A DNA stretch of 64,000 nt. Source: Kappaphycus alvarezii. Taxonomy: Eukaryota; Rhodophyta; Florideophyceae; Gigartinales; Solieriaceae. Shown piece by piece: positions 11,801-22,099 of the stretch. The stretch lies in contig NADL03000088.1 of assembly GCA_002205965.3 (NCBI GenBank), forward strand, positions 186,001 to 250,000. Reading direction: 5' to 3'. The notes under the pieces were generated by a model that did not search any database, was not told where the DNA came from, and saw only the letters and a list, made by a program, of their open reading frames with translations. The first letter of the stretch is position 1. Every line of letters starts with the position of its first letter. Made by a program: the position numbers and the translations under genes.

Positions 11801-12618
11801 CTTCTGTGGCGGCCTGAGCACTGACCCGTTGACCTGCGGGCGTTGTGGTGGTTGGGTGTTTGCGGGCGGGACCGTCGTGTACAAGGCGGGGTTTGGCGAT
11901 GTTTGCCCTCTGCTGACGTCAGGCTGCAGCTGCGACTCGTGGGGTGGAAAGTATGATTTTGGCGACGAGTACATTATGCCACGAGTGCAGCATTTGTAAG
12001 AAAACGAGAAGAGGTGATTTGGGAGCGACTTGTATCAATCGGCAAGGGGTTCAAGAACCACAGGCGCGACTGCGCGGTAGTTCAGAGTCCGTCGCTAAAG
12101 TCCGTAGACGAGCGAACGCTTGGTTGCACGGCAGGCGCCGAGATCGCAGACGTACAGGATGTAGGAATGAGGCTGAGTTACTTGATGCTTCATGTCGTCG
12201 GTTTATTGATCTTGTGCAGTTTAGCATCCAACTTATAGTGTCTTACCGCAACATGATTACAGTCCTGCAACTTTGTCACGCAATTAACTAGCAGCAATCA
12301 AGCGATTATGCTCATATCAACATGATAATAGCACAGGTGGCCCAATATTTCACAACTTGGCAACTCGCGTTCCCATGTATTGGTGGAGGCATCCACAGTA
12401 CCAATTTCCGATAGTCGCAAGGTACTTCTGGAGGCTCGCCCGCTGATGGACTTTAGGTAACCAATTCTTAGATTCCGGGAGTGGGCTTGTTCGAGGTGGG
12501 CCACGAATTGTGCCAAAAATTGCAGGCGGGGTTGCGTCGAGCCACAGAGGGGCATTTTCCTGGGCGCGGCAGCGCTCTTTTGGACCGTGGGGATATCATA
12601 TCTCGGCGGGAGAGCCAT
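8892..12618 (-). pseudogene. Non-LTR-type reverse transcriptase, near full length, degenerate
   Basis: Domains can be followed in order on the minus strand across several frames. A zinc-finger-like FVAHLEQAHS lies near 12.5 kb. A basic upstream region with DLFSQTLREAARACEAGHED lies near 11.7 kb. An RT fingers segment (SSKPSSAP, then FVNFFIAGKAPIA) lies near 11.0-11.2 kb. Polymerase motif A is LPVDLKNAFN (about 10760-10786), followed by FPQLRRWVQYCY. A QQGD-like region is shifted out of frame near 10.6 kb. The thumb/connection lies near 10.0-10.2 kb. The C-terminal domain has GDHLIRCKYSGQRIARHDNQ (about 9370-9430), a following RPDIRVPG and GSDYFDVIFFNPLA, ending at a stop at 8892. Single-base frame changes and stops make it non-functional as written. 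The family encodes an element-mobilising polymerase; the C-terminal CxxxxxxRHD...RPD layout suggests a restriction-like endonuclease fold, which is inference. Confidence 0.75.
9541..9592 (-). repeat. 45-bp shared module, copy 1 of 3
   Basis: The minus strand reads cccccgctagagtgccagac then gacgaagtaaactacccc. Near-identical blocks occur at 26955-27003 and 51358-51405 (plus). Here it lies within the reverse transcriptase (coding VPDDEVNYPI in one frame). Confidence 0.75.
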
Positions 12619-12888
12619 AACGCAGAAGGCTGGTTGCTTTGCATTGGGAGAATGTTCTAGGGGATTGATCGGTGTTTCTTCCGCTGGCGGATGATGATGG
12701 GAATAAGACGTTGTTGGGGTACTGCAGTCCTTGTGGCAAGCAATCTACCCCTGACGTCTTAAACCGTTGCACCCTATTAAGCGATTAAGCTTATTATAGT
12801 GCTGTACGATAATCCTTGTGACACCGATCCGGTACGCCGGGATGCACCTCAGACCTCCGTTTCCGTGCTGTTATTGCGCCCAGACTTG

Positions 12889-12970
12889 ACACCGGGTGGC
12901 CGCGTGGCGTAAGCCAAAAAAATGACCGCTTGAAAACTTGATCTTCCCGCGGAGATTCGACGTGGTGGTA
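12889..12970 (+). pseudogene. tRNA-Ser(UGA)-like relic
   Basis: Three blocks resemble a eukaryotic tRNA-Ser in order and spacing: gtggccgcgtggcgtaagcc (D arm), gaccgcttgaaaacttgatc (anticodon arm with loop cttgaaa, anticodon TGA) and cgcggagattcgacg (T arm region). The acceptor stem does not close and the T stem is imperfect. It is a decayed tRNA or tRNA-derived repeat rather than a working gene. Confidence 0.35.
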
Positions 12971-13392
12971 GATCTTTACGAGTTGTACAGTATGGCACAG
13001 AAGCGTGCGGAGGGTATTCAGAAATTAACTACGAATGCGGGCGGCGGGTGGAAACCTGTGGCGCCTGCATCGCTTGGAGACTAAACGCAAAACGTGTAAC
13101 GAGTCGCGGAGCTTCGAAGTTGCGATTTTCGGATCCAGGGTGAAGAAAGAGCGGGAAGGGTCTGGTTTCGTTGCTGATTGCCTAGGAGAAGGTAGGAATA
13201 TGTCATCAGGCGTGGCGTGGAACTTGGTGGGAACCCGGCGAGTCGGGGATGGGAACGGTACCCTGGGAAGTCCTCGCCCTTGGCGGAGTGAAAGCAGAGC
13301 GAGAAGGAAAGAGAAATTTTGGAGGAAAAACTACGTACGGTATTGGAAGTTCAGGGAAGGGTTAGAGCCAATGGCGGGGCTCTGCCCGCAGT

Positions 13393-13468
13393 GAGAAGGG
13401 AGGGGTGGGGGCTACGTGCACGCGCGCGCGGGTGGAAGGGGCGGGGGGGAAGAGGAGGGGGGATGGGT
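13393..13468 (+). other. G-rich tract with alternating purine-pyrimidine core
   Basis: The tract holds repeated runs of 3-6 G (gaagggaggggtgggggc, ggggcgggggggaagagg) around cacgcgcgcgcggg. G-quadruplex and Z-DNA formation are plausible. It begins about 50 bp past the TBL1-like stop at 13521, on the strand opposite to that transcript, so the RNA would be C-rich. Confidence 0.7.
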
Positions 13469-13520
13469 AGACTAGATGCATTGATATTGCTTTGGACTAC
13501 ACCTTTAATCGGACGTCCAC

Positions 13521-15269
13521 TCAAGTCTGCGACCTGAGTGTACTTGCTTGCATCTCCTGCAAATCGATCACAGCAACCGTATTGCTCTTGAAGCCGCGGA
13601 AACCTTATTCTCCACTGAACTCCATGCCACGTCATATACGCTTCCATCTCCGAGGAATCGCTTTAAGAGGGTGCCATCCTCTGCATTCCAGATATTGACG
13701 CACCTATCAAATGAGCCGCTTGCCAAATATTGGCCATTTGGACTATAAGCGAGACAGTAGATAGGTTCAGTATGACCAGCAAGCGTCTTCACGCAGGAGC
13801 CAGATTTGACGTCCCATAATTTGATTGTGGCGTCAAAGGAGGCAGAGGCGAGAATGGGCCGCTCAGACGCGCGCGGGCACCATTCGAGCTTGTTAACTTC
13901 TCTCAAGTGGCCTCGAAGGTTTCGAACTGTTTTCGAGGTTCTACTACTCCATATCTTTACCGTACCATCATCGGAGCAGGAGGCCAGGAGAGTGCCAGAA
14001 GCATAAAACCTCAAGCAATTGATCTCGTCATCGTGCCCCTCAAGGACCTGCTCTGTAGTTTGATTCCAAGGAACACACGTAAATCCTTTTATCAGTTGAG
14101 CAGGACGCAAAAGTTTTATCGTCTTTCCAGTCGACAGCTAATGTCGGTCCATCATGGAATTTAAAGTGCCTCACGCACCGTCCAGACTTTGCACTCCAAA
14201 TAGATGTTGCATGATCTGCAGAGCCAGCAACAACGTACTCCCCATCCTTATTCCATTTGATGGATAAAAGCGGGCCTTCGTGCTTCACAAATGTATGCTT
14301 GAGCGTACCATTAAGGGACCAGACTCTTGCACGTCCATCATTGGATCCCGTCGCAAGCAGTGTCCCAGAAGGTTCCAATCCAGTGTATCACTTCATTTGA
14401 TCCTTGCTTTCGCTGCAGGGATTTTCGCGCTTGTCCGAGTGTTGCAAAACTAGAGGTTTAGAAGCATATGCAGCGACCGCTGTACTCGTGACTGGAAAGT
14501 TCCGGGAATTGAACCATATGCTTGCCGTTGCATCCCAGACCCCGTTGCTAGAATAGAGGCCTTCGGATTCCATGCACACGAAAAAACCTCTGCCGAATGT
14601 CCTTTCAACATAAGAACATCGGAATAATGCACTTCCACACTATTCGCATTCAGATTATTTGCTGACTTTTCATCATCATTCCTACATAAGCAGCGGTGCA
14701 CCTCGAACATTAGAGATAGCCCGATCTAGCACTGGTGGGGGATGTCCAGGATTTTTGTTATCGTTAAGAGTTCCCTCAGTTTCGGCAAAATTCATGCCAC
14801 GTTCCACAAAAGACTTAAGAGCAAAAGGTGGGATTTGAGAGTTTTCTATGTCACTGTCAGCTAATTGGCTTTCTTTGCCAAACATGAAAGCGGTGTGAAC
14901 GAAACCTTTCAGGAGAGAAAACAAACAAGCGAAATACCAGTCCGAAAATTGAAACCAAAACACAACAGTCAGGCCGGGGTTTGATCATATCCACATCAGC
15001 ACCCTTGCAACTATCATCGGCTTGGCTTCCCCATCTAGCCTAGCAAACGTTTTCAGCATCGGCATTGAATCTACGTAACTATTGGCTCGTCATGATATTC
15101 CCCGACGGGAAAGAAGTTGATAGGAAACTAATTCGCAACCCGCGCCGAGAAGGAAATTGAAGGAGGCATCAAAATAATGCAAAACAACTTACCAGACTCT
15201 TGCAAATAATGAAAGATGAGAAGGTTGATTTTCTTGGGACTGACGGTACTCTCGACCTTTTGAAGTCAT
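13521..15269 (-). CDS. TBL1/TBLR1/HOS15-type LisH-WD40 co-repressor subunit (frame-interrupted)
   Basis: This family links histone deacetylase complexes (NCoR/SMRT in animals, HOS15 in plants) to chromatin in the nucleus. Exon 1 ends with FHYLQESG just before a gtaagt donor. Exon 2 begins by completing that Gly, then FVHTAFMFGKES, together forming the N-terminal LisH motif. An F-box-like/linker stretch follows (IPPFALKSFVERGMNFAETE). WD repeats then run to the C-terminus: GHSAEVFSCAWNPKASILAT, PSGTLLATGSNDGRARVW, FASCSTDKRIYVCSLE, GTLLASCSDDGTVKIW, LASASFDATIKLWDVKSG, YLASGSFDRCVNIWNAEDG. The last strand, TVAVIDLQEM, leads to a stop at 13521. At least five one-base frame changes interrupt it, near 14690, 14540, 14385-14400, 14065 and 13580, several at short homopolymers. 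The putative start (ATG 15269) is itself one frame off from exon 1. Motif conservation argues for a functional gene with sequence indels; a recent pseudogene cannot be excluded. Length (about 480 residues) fits the family. Confidence 0.85.
14906..15192 (-). other. Spliceosomal intron in the TBL1-like gene (287 bp)
   Basis: The donor is G|GTAAGTTG at 15192 and the acceptor is ttgttttctctcctgaaag at 14906, with a pyrimidine-rich tract. Removing it joins ...LQESG to FVHTAF... in phase 1, restoring the LisH motif. It lies within the first 30 codons, as is typical of intron-poor genomes. Confidence 0.85.
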
Positions 15270-15484
15270 GATTCGATACTAGCCACTAGACTCTAAAGAA
15301 ACCCAAAGGAAGGAGGTGACCACTAAACGACCAGGACTCTGTATCTTGTTACACCTGACACTAGGAGAACAGTTTTCGGACGCAAGAAGGTGGTGAGGTA
15401 GGGCAGTGTCAGATACTGGCGTAGATAGCCCGAAGAAGCTGGTGTCCAGAGAAAGGTTTGTTGACGTGTCGACCCGCGATTTCA

Positions 15485-17540
15485 ACTAATTCGCAAGCCG
15501 AACATAGTTCAAATGTCCACCAGCATTGGTCCGACGGCGGTGATCTGGAATTGATCCGAGTAAAATTAATAATAAGACAAAACTTGAAAAAGCAGCACTG
15601 TGATGTGTATAGGAGACTATGGTACTTTCTCTAAATTTTTAGATGACGTATGGCAGCAGCGAAAAAAGTAGAGTATACTGCACTGTACAGTAGAACTCAA
15701 GCATTACACTGTCAACCACTTTACATACACATAACGCATTAGCCGCGTGGATATAACCGACCACATCTTCCATGCATTAAAATAACCCAAAAATCCCCCC
15801 CTTTACATACATACAGTACAGTACTGTACATACCGTATTGCCGTTTGTAGAAGACTACCGTACCGACCTTTCAACCAATTTTTTGGGTACGACGGACGAT
15901 AGCGCCCGGAGTGTACTGTACAGAGGAAACCTAGGATGAATCTGTCAATTATACCAAATTAGTACTTATGACAAAAAAGTTTCAAGACACGTCGTGTCCT
16001 GTTATAGTCTGTGCACTTTGCTCTTAGGGACGACTGTAAAATTTTTCAAAATGCAAAATGAAATTAGATCTGGGGACTTCAAAACCCAAGTGGGGAGAAA
16101 CATTCAGTTGAGTACCGCACCTCTGGAATACATAGAGTGAATTCAATGGGTTTCATAAAACTTTTGACTTCTGGTCATCAAAAAAATCATTTTGTTGACA
16201 GAAAAAATAAAAGGGATACTCCGTTCACTCCCATTTTGCTTTTTAAACAGATCAGCGGACTCGATCCATCAAAAATAATCTCGAGAATTGATTCGTAAGC
16301 ATGTTGTACAGTACTTCAGTAACGATCGTAAAGTCAAGACAAAGTTTGTACTTTTTGTTACTTATGTCGCTATCAGAATCGAATATTTAGTTCAAGAATA
16401 GTTCACCCAAACCTTCCACTTTCAATGGTAAGAATCATTTCCGAAAGGCATTTCACATTTTTGAAGACGAAGGTATGAATATTTAAACAATTACTCCTTA
16501 TGCGCCATCTTCGAATAGACTGACAAAATGCATCGACAGAATAACTATATAAACTGTCTGCACTTTGCCCATTCAGAAAAGTGTACAAATTTTTGACCTG
16601 GATTGCTAAGCACAATGTGCAAGAAGAGATAGTAGGCAGTGTGTTTACCGCGAGACTTCGGAGTCTTGAAAATCAGGGGATGTTTAAGGTAGGTGCTGTG
16701 CGATGGAGAGAATGGTAGCCAAATCCATTCTATCTGGAATATTTGAAAAAACATTCCAATAAAAAACGCCCACACTTTTTCCTCATTCTACCAGTGCAAA
16801 TGAAAAAACGCATCTACCCTCTCGGATAATACAGAAATTCCATGGCACGCAAGAGAACCAAGAATAAAATAATACCCGAATCCCAGAGATAATTATTCCT
16901 TTTACTCGCTGTTCAATACTATTCTAAGCTCTCTAGATTAAGACGTGGGAAGTGTCTGATAGGGGTAAATCTTCGGAAGAACAGATACTCAGAACCGAAT
17001 AATCCAAGAAAGAAGTGTTGCAAGCGACAAAAGTGCAACCGTGGTATAGTTGGAGCGAACAAAAAGAAGTGGATAAGGAAGACAACTAAGAGGGCTACAG
17101 GCAAGTGTAGAAGGAGCAGGAGTCTACCACTGATGCTCTGTGACCAGCGTAAGAAAAAAAATTTCATGGGTCTGAAGTTGACTCTCAACTTCCTACTACT
17201 CTTAATTTGACTTGAATTTGTGTGCCAACTTGCTTGAACTCCACAAGAGGAAGCATTTTGCTCAGCTCGTATAGACTTTTTAGCTAACTCTAAAGTCTCA
17301 AAGAAACATACTAAGAACCACAAAATGCATCAGATGGATTCTTGTGAACGAGAAAGGCTAACAGCAGATAATATTAGGATAAATATCTAGATTTCTTTCC
17401 TAATATCTTCGTCTTGTAGATCAGAGCCAAATAACTCACCTAAAATATTCATTTCACACAAGCAGTCCCAACATATATCCACGCATGTCTTGCAATTCTT
17501 TATGTCCTCTTGGGAATTATCTTAACCACTGAAGATGCCC
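15485..17540. other. Intergenic stretch upstream of the TBL1-like gene
   Basis: No gene recognised. The stretch is notable for repeated GTACTGTAC-type palindromes near 15680, 15816-15829, 15912 and 16306. The small ORF at 16919-17323 (minus) has no recognisable features. Confidence 0.5.
15816..15829. repeat. Perfect 14-bp palindrome GTACAGTACTGTAC
   Basis: The sequence equals its own reverse complement. Partial versions (ctgtacag, tactgtac, gtacagtac) recur near 6907, 8690, 15680, 15912, 16306, 29052 and 30186. Confidence 0.8.
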
Positions 17541-17903
17541 TCATTCGGTTCCAGGGTCGGAACCACCTGGTCTATACTTTCCACCCCCCTCCCCACCGTT
17601 CCAATACTTTCCATTTCTCCTCCGCCTCATCCACCTCGTCCTCCTCTTTATCCTCCTCTCCATCCTTGTCAGAAGAGTCAGAAATAACGAATACTCCCTT
17701 AGGCTCCCCTTCGTTCTCCACAGCGGCTCCCCTACCGTTGTAACTAGTGGCTCCCACGGGTCCACCCAGTCCCCCTCTTCATCCTCCTCTGCCTCCTCTG
17801 CCTCCTCTGCCTTCTCGAAGCAATGCCGGCGGACCCGCTCCCAAACGCGTTCCCTGTCCAATCTTCTGCAGAAATCATCATAGTATGATGGTCCGTTGCT
17901 CAT
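17541..17903 (-). CDS. Hypothetical acidic protein
   Basis: The ORF starts MSNGPSYYDDFCRRLDRERV and moves into an acidic run (EKAEEAEEAEEDEEGD). The overlapping frame at 17572-17757 continues the acidic character (DSSDKDGEEDKEEDEVDEAE), while the annotated frame turns basic. A frame change near 17760 would therefore give one continuous acidic protein of about 120 residues. The strand asymmetry (pyrimidine-rich plus strand) follows from this composition. No family recognised; it could be a random low-complexity ORF. Confidence 0.3.
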   Translation of the reverse strand: MSNGPSYYDDFCRRLDRERVWERVRRHCFEKAEEAEEAEEDEEGDWVDPWEPLVTTVGEPLWRTKGSLREYSLFLTLLTRMERRIKRRTRWMRRRRNGKYWNGGEGGGKYRPGGSDPGTE

Positions 17904-17929
17904 CAGAGCCAGCGCGTTGAGGGGACAGC

Positions 17930-20900
17930 AGCCTCAGGATGACTTGGAGACGGGGCGGACGGGCGCAGGTTGGTCATGTTGAGGCAAAAAAGGGTGACCG
18001 ATGGGGTAGTTGGAGGCGGAGGTTTTCTTCAACGACGTCGATTTCGAACTTTAAATAGGGTGAGGTCTTCGAAAAGTTTCACGGGCTTGGACGAAGTAAA
18101 AATGTGAGGCGACGCAACACCGTTGAATTTGGATGCAATCAGGGCAATAACTAAAAAACTGGTCGAAAAAATATCGGAACTGAATTTGGAAGGGATCAAG
18201 AGTTGAAACATTTATTTTTTTGAAAAAGAAGGACCAAAATGCTTAAAGATAAAATAGAAATGGAGTTGCTCAGTGAATTTGGATTCATGGAGAAAAATTC
18301 GTTTCATGGAGAAAAATTCGTTTCATGAAGAAAATTCGTTTCATGATGTTGTTTGTAGAAAAAAGGTGGGAAGAGTTGTTTTTGAAAACAAATAGGGAAG
18401 GGGAAAACAGAAGCTTGTGGCTAGGACCGCTTTCCTACAGAAAGGACCGTTTCGTAACAGCAGTGTCAATTAAATCGTCATTATCACTGTTTATGTAGTA
18501 AAAAGCGCAACAGATTCTTACCGCCGCTGAATAAATTTATTCAAAGCATATGAATATGTTTGAATCATTCTTTCCTGCATAAAATTCCCGTTCTTGATCG
18601 TGTAATTTCAACCAGTGATCAGTTTCTTCTTATGTGAAAATGGTTATTAAATGATTCATTTGAAGCACTAAGAAAGCCTATTTGTCTGAATTAAACTAAT
18701 TTTGAGCTTATGAAATGTAGTACCCCAAAGAATTTTCGCGAATTGACTCAGGTTCCAAGCTATCTTTTATTACAAAAATTTTTTCTCTCTCTTTACCGAG
18801 GAAATTGGGATATCTCATACAATAAATTAATCTGTAAACCCTTGAATGGTTTTTCTACACAAATGCAGTGAATATTTTCAATCTTTGATGAGAAAAGTCT
18901 AAAGAACTCAAAAAGTCAGAAGTATCTGATTTGCTTGAAGCGCCATGCGAAACGTTTCGCAACTCTGACGGCGCTAGTAGCTTCATTAATGAATTAAAAT
19001 CCTATTAAATGCGGAAATAACTCTACCAGTTATAAAATACTTGCTTGAAGGCTGAGAAAGCTGTAAGAAATCGATTTACGTTTCTAACGAATAATGATAT
19101 TGAATGTAGTTCGGGGCCCATGTTGTTTAACTTATTCTGAGATTTGGATTTTTTTATTCAATGAATAGAGCAGTTTTGCTAGCTAGTATATTTTTCGAGG
19201 GGAAAGGAACATGAAATATACAATAAATACAGATATTCATGAACTACAGACTTCGAAGATGATATTTTTTCAGTAACATACAAAAACATCGGATTTTTGA
19301 GGTCAAATGACAGAAAAATATGGTTAGATATATAATTTTTCTCCTTCTAATTGAGAAATGTAAGGTGATTTAATATTTGAAAGATATGTTCCGTTGTAGA
19401 TGAATATAAGTGCTTATTATTGACTCTTTTTATTAGGACTGGTTCGCAGCTCAACTTTTAGATCCAGATAGCTTTTGGAAACTTTAAAGTTACTGCTTTA
19501 TTTCGTGTGATATCATCATGTATTGAACATGGTCTTGATGCACAACTCTGATAGTGAAACTTCTCGTTCTATCATAATTTACTTGTACCGATCTTGTGTT
19601 ATCCTACATCTGGAGGATACAATAATTTATACTCCTCTCTAAGCTTTCAATGTGAAAATCCGAAGTACTCAGGTCCGAAAGCTTGTACAGAATATCATTC
19701 ATTGCTGAAAAATACTGTCCCGTGAAGGTACATGAAGATTCCGCAGTTTAGCGACATCTGAAGAAGCCAGGTCTCTTCAAAACTGACTCCCTTTATTTGC
19801 TTCTAGTAAACCACTCATACATTTTTTGCGATCTTAAATGTCATAAAATTGAACATTTAGAATATGAAATGGCTTCATTTCGAAATTTAGAATCATCTGA
19901 ATTACATTTTCTGAAACAAATAAGATTTTCAGTGTTAATGAAATTTACTGCCAATAAATCAAATAGGGTAGTAATATAGTTGATAAACTTTTTAGAGTAT
20001 CTAATTCGGAACGTCAGTCGGTTACCAAAATTTAATGTCCAGTATCCCTAACAGTACATATTGTATTACCGACATGCAATTGAAAAGAATCGAAACCTCC
20101 CAAAGTCATATACATTAGAAGAATAAATACATTACTCATTCTAATGAGGAAGTAGGTGTAAAAATGATCAGTTCTTCAAAACTTGGGTACAAAGATGATG
20201 CATAATTGCGCTGTCTCATAGCAATGAACTTTTATTTTCTGGGTTATTTTTGAAATGAACTTTTTCTGACTCTGATTTAATTCACTTATTAAATGACTTC
20301 AAATATAAACTCCCATAAATATATCATAGTATGTCGTTTTGGTTGAAATTTCTCTGTTTCTGCATTCCTTATATACGGAGAAACCCACTTTTTTTGCTCT
20401 GTTGGGCACTCTTTCCAGTTTAGACTTGAAAATTATTGATGATAATACTTTAAAACGAATATAAATTTGTATCAGCCATCATAGCAAAAATTATGGTATT
20501 AATTTTAACCTATCTTAATACGTAGATGTAGAGTCTTTCAAAATAAACTGTCATTACAGTGCTTTATCCCAATTCACCATATAGTATACGATATCAACGT
20601 CACAAATCTGCAAAAAAAATTAGTTCAAGGAAACTCATCCTCGAATATTAAGTTTGAATCATATTTAAAAACAAACGATGGGCTATATTCGCAATGGTAT
20701 GTAGTCATGTTGGTTATTCCAAAAAATAGTCAAAACTTCACATTATTTATAGTAACTTATTGCCGGTGAATATAAAGAAATAAGTTTCTTCTTTTAGTTA
20801 CGCATGCAATCGTAGAGCCAAATATCAATTGATGTTCATTCTACCACACATTATCGATAAGAGAAGGGGATGTATTTGGGTCTCTTTACTGATTATACAC

Positions 20901-21830
20901 TTTAAGTGGCTACAAATCAGGACAGAAAGAAACAACTCTGCGTAGAAAGACTTAATTGGACAAAAACCTTACAAGAATATAAATGGCTACAAATCAGAGA
21001 AAGCTGGGCATATACTAAGCCAAAGTGAGTACTTACATGATGTTTTATCTGCAGACTGAAGGTTCCTAAACATCTGGCAGCCACTTTATTGACCACGTCT
21101 GACAGATAGGTACATGAGTGAGAAAAACACACTCCAGAAGCAGATATTGGCGCCTGGATAGGTCCGAATCTGGCATTTGCTATGTTTCACTCTTTATATT
21201 TCACAGAATCTGAAGCTCACTTGACGTTCAAAGATGACCGTACGTTGACGCACCGAGAAATTGTGTTTGGGAGAGCTAAAGGTTTCAAAAATGTCGCGTT
21301 CAAGAGCCTCGTCCCTCGGCCATCCAATCGTTCTAGTACCTGCGTCTATTAGATGTAGCTGCTTTTGGACATGATATACATAATATCATTTCCAGTAATA
21401 GAAAATTGAGAACGTTTTCTGCGGTTCTTGCTCTAATAAAAGAATTTAGTTTCAGGTAGATTGTTCTCAACTCCCTTCCTTATTTTCAAAAGTTGTACAA
21501 ATTAAAAAACATTGCAACGTGAAATGAATGTTGGTTTCGTATATTTTACGTAACGGTTAGCTGTTACGATTAAAGAGGTGACTGTAAGGAAAAAATTGTT
21601 GAATAGGAAAACTATTCCGGGGGGAAAATAGCAGCTTCAAAAACAAGAATATTGAAACCTGATATGAATATTGGATAGGTTTTGTCAGAGGTCAAATTTT
21701 CCTCCCCGAAAATCCTTTTAGAAGGGAAGTTCTGAGCGTTCAGTTTCTAGTTTTCAGTTCCATACTAAGTGATATCTTAGTGTAAGTGATATAACTAAGT
21801 GATAGTCCTTAAAATATGCAATTCAGAAGT
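17930..21830. other. AT-rich gene-poor tract
   Basis: Strongly AT-rich DNA with only short ORFs. It contains the small tandem repeat at 18285-18346 and a short duplicated phrase (ggctacaaatcag near 20909 and 20983). No gene or mobile element recognised. Confidence 0.6.
18285..18346 (+). repeat. Short tandem repeat, 3+ copies of 19 bp
   Basis: The unit tcatggagaaaaattcgtt occurs three times in a row (the third with one substitution and one deletion), followed by a partial fourth (tcatgatg). It looks like a minisatellite. Confidence 0.9.
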
Positions 21831-21832
21831 CA

Positions 21833-22096
21833 TTGAAGCCTGAAGCCGTTCCCCAGGCACATTTAATGGTATCGCTGAAAAAAAATCTGTGGAAGTATAG
21901 GAAGCCTGTATGGAAAGATAGCGGGCATGTTATAAAGAAATTGCAGACAGAAAAAATTCCTCTAAATCTAATATATATTCCAAAACTAGAAATTCACAAA
22001 AATTTCTCCCTTCCTCTTAATGTAGCTCGATTGAAAAAGACAATATCTGAGAAGATGCGTAAAAGCTCTTTCAAAGAGGATGCATGGGCGGATTAA
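21833..22096 (+). CDS. Unrecognised Lys-rich ORF, 87 codons
   Basis: It begins MKPEAVPQAHLMVSLKKNLW and is rich in Lys (about 20 percent), with no Cys and no membrane segment. It stands out as the only ORF of this length in a 4-kb AT-rich tract, but no domain or second copy supports it. Probably chance. Confidence 0.15.
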   Translation: MKPEAVPQAHLMVSLKKNLWKYRKPVWKDSGHVIKKLQTEKIPLNLIYIPKLEIHKNFSLPLNVARLKKTISEKMRKSSFKEDAWAD

Positions 22097-22099
22097 GTA

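Noticed and set aside
13035..13394. 119-codon basic ORF on the plus strand downstream of TBL1
   Set aside because: Unstructured Arg/Gly-rich reading of purine-rich DNA next to the G-rich tract; no start context, domain or second copy.
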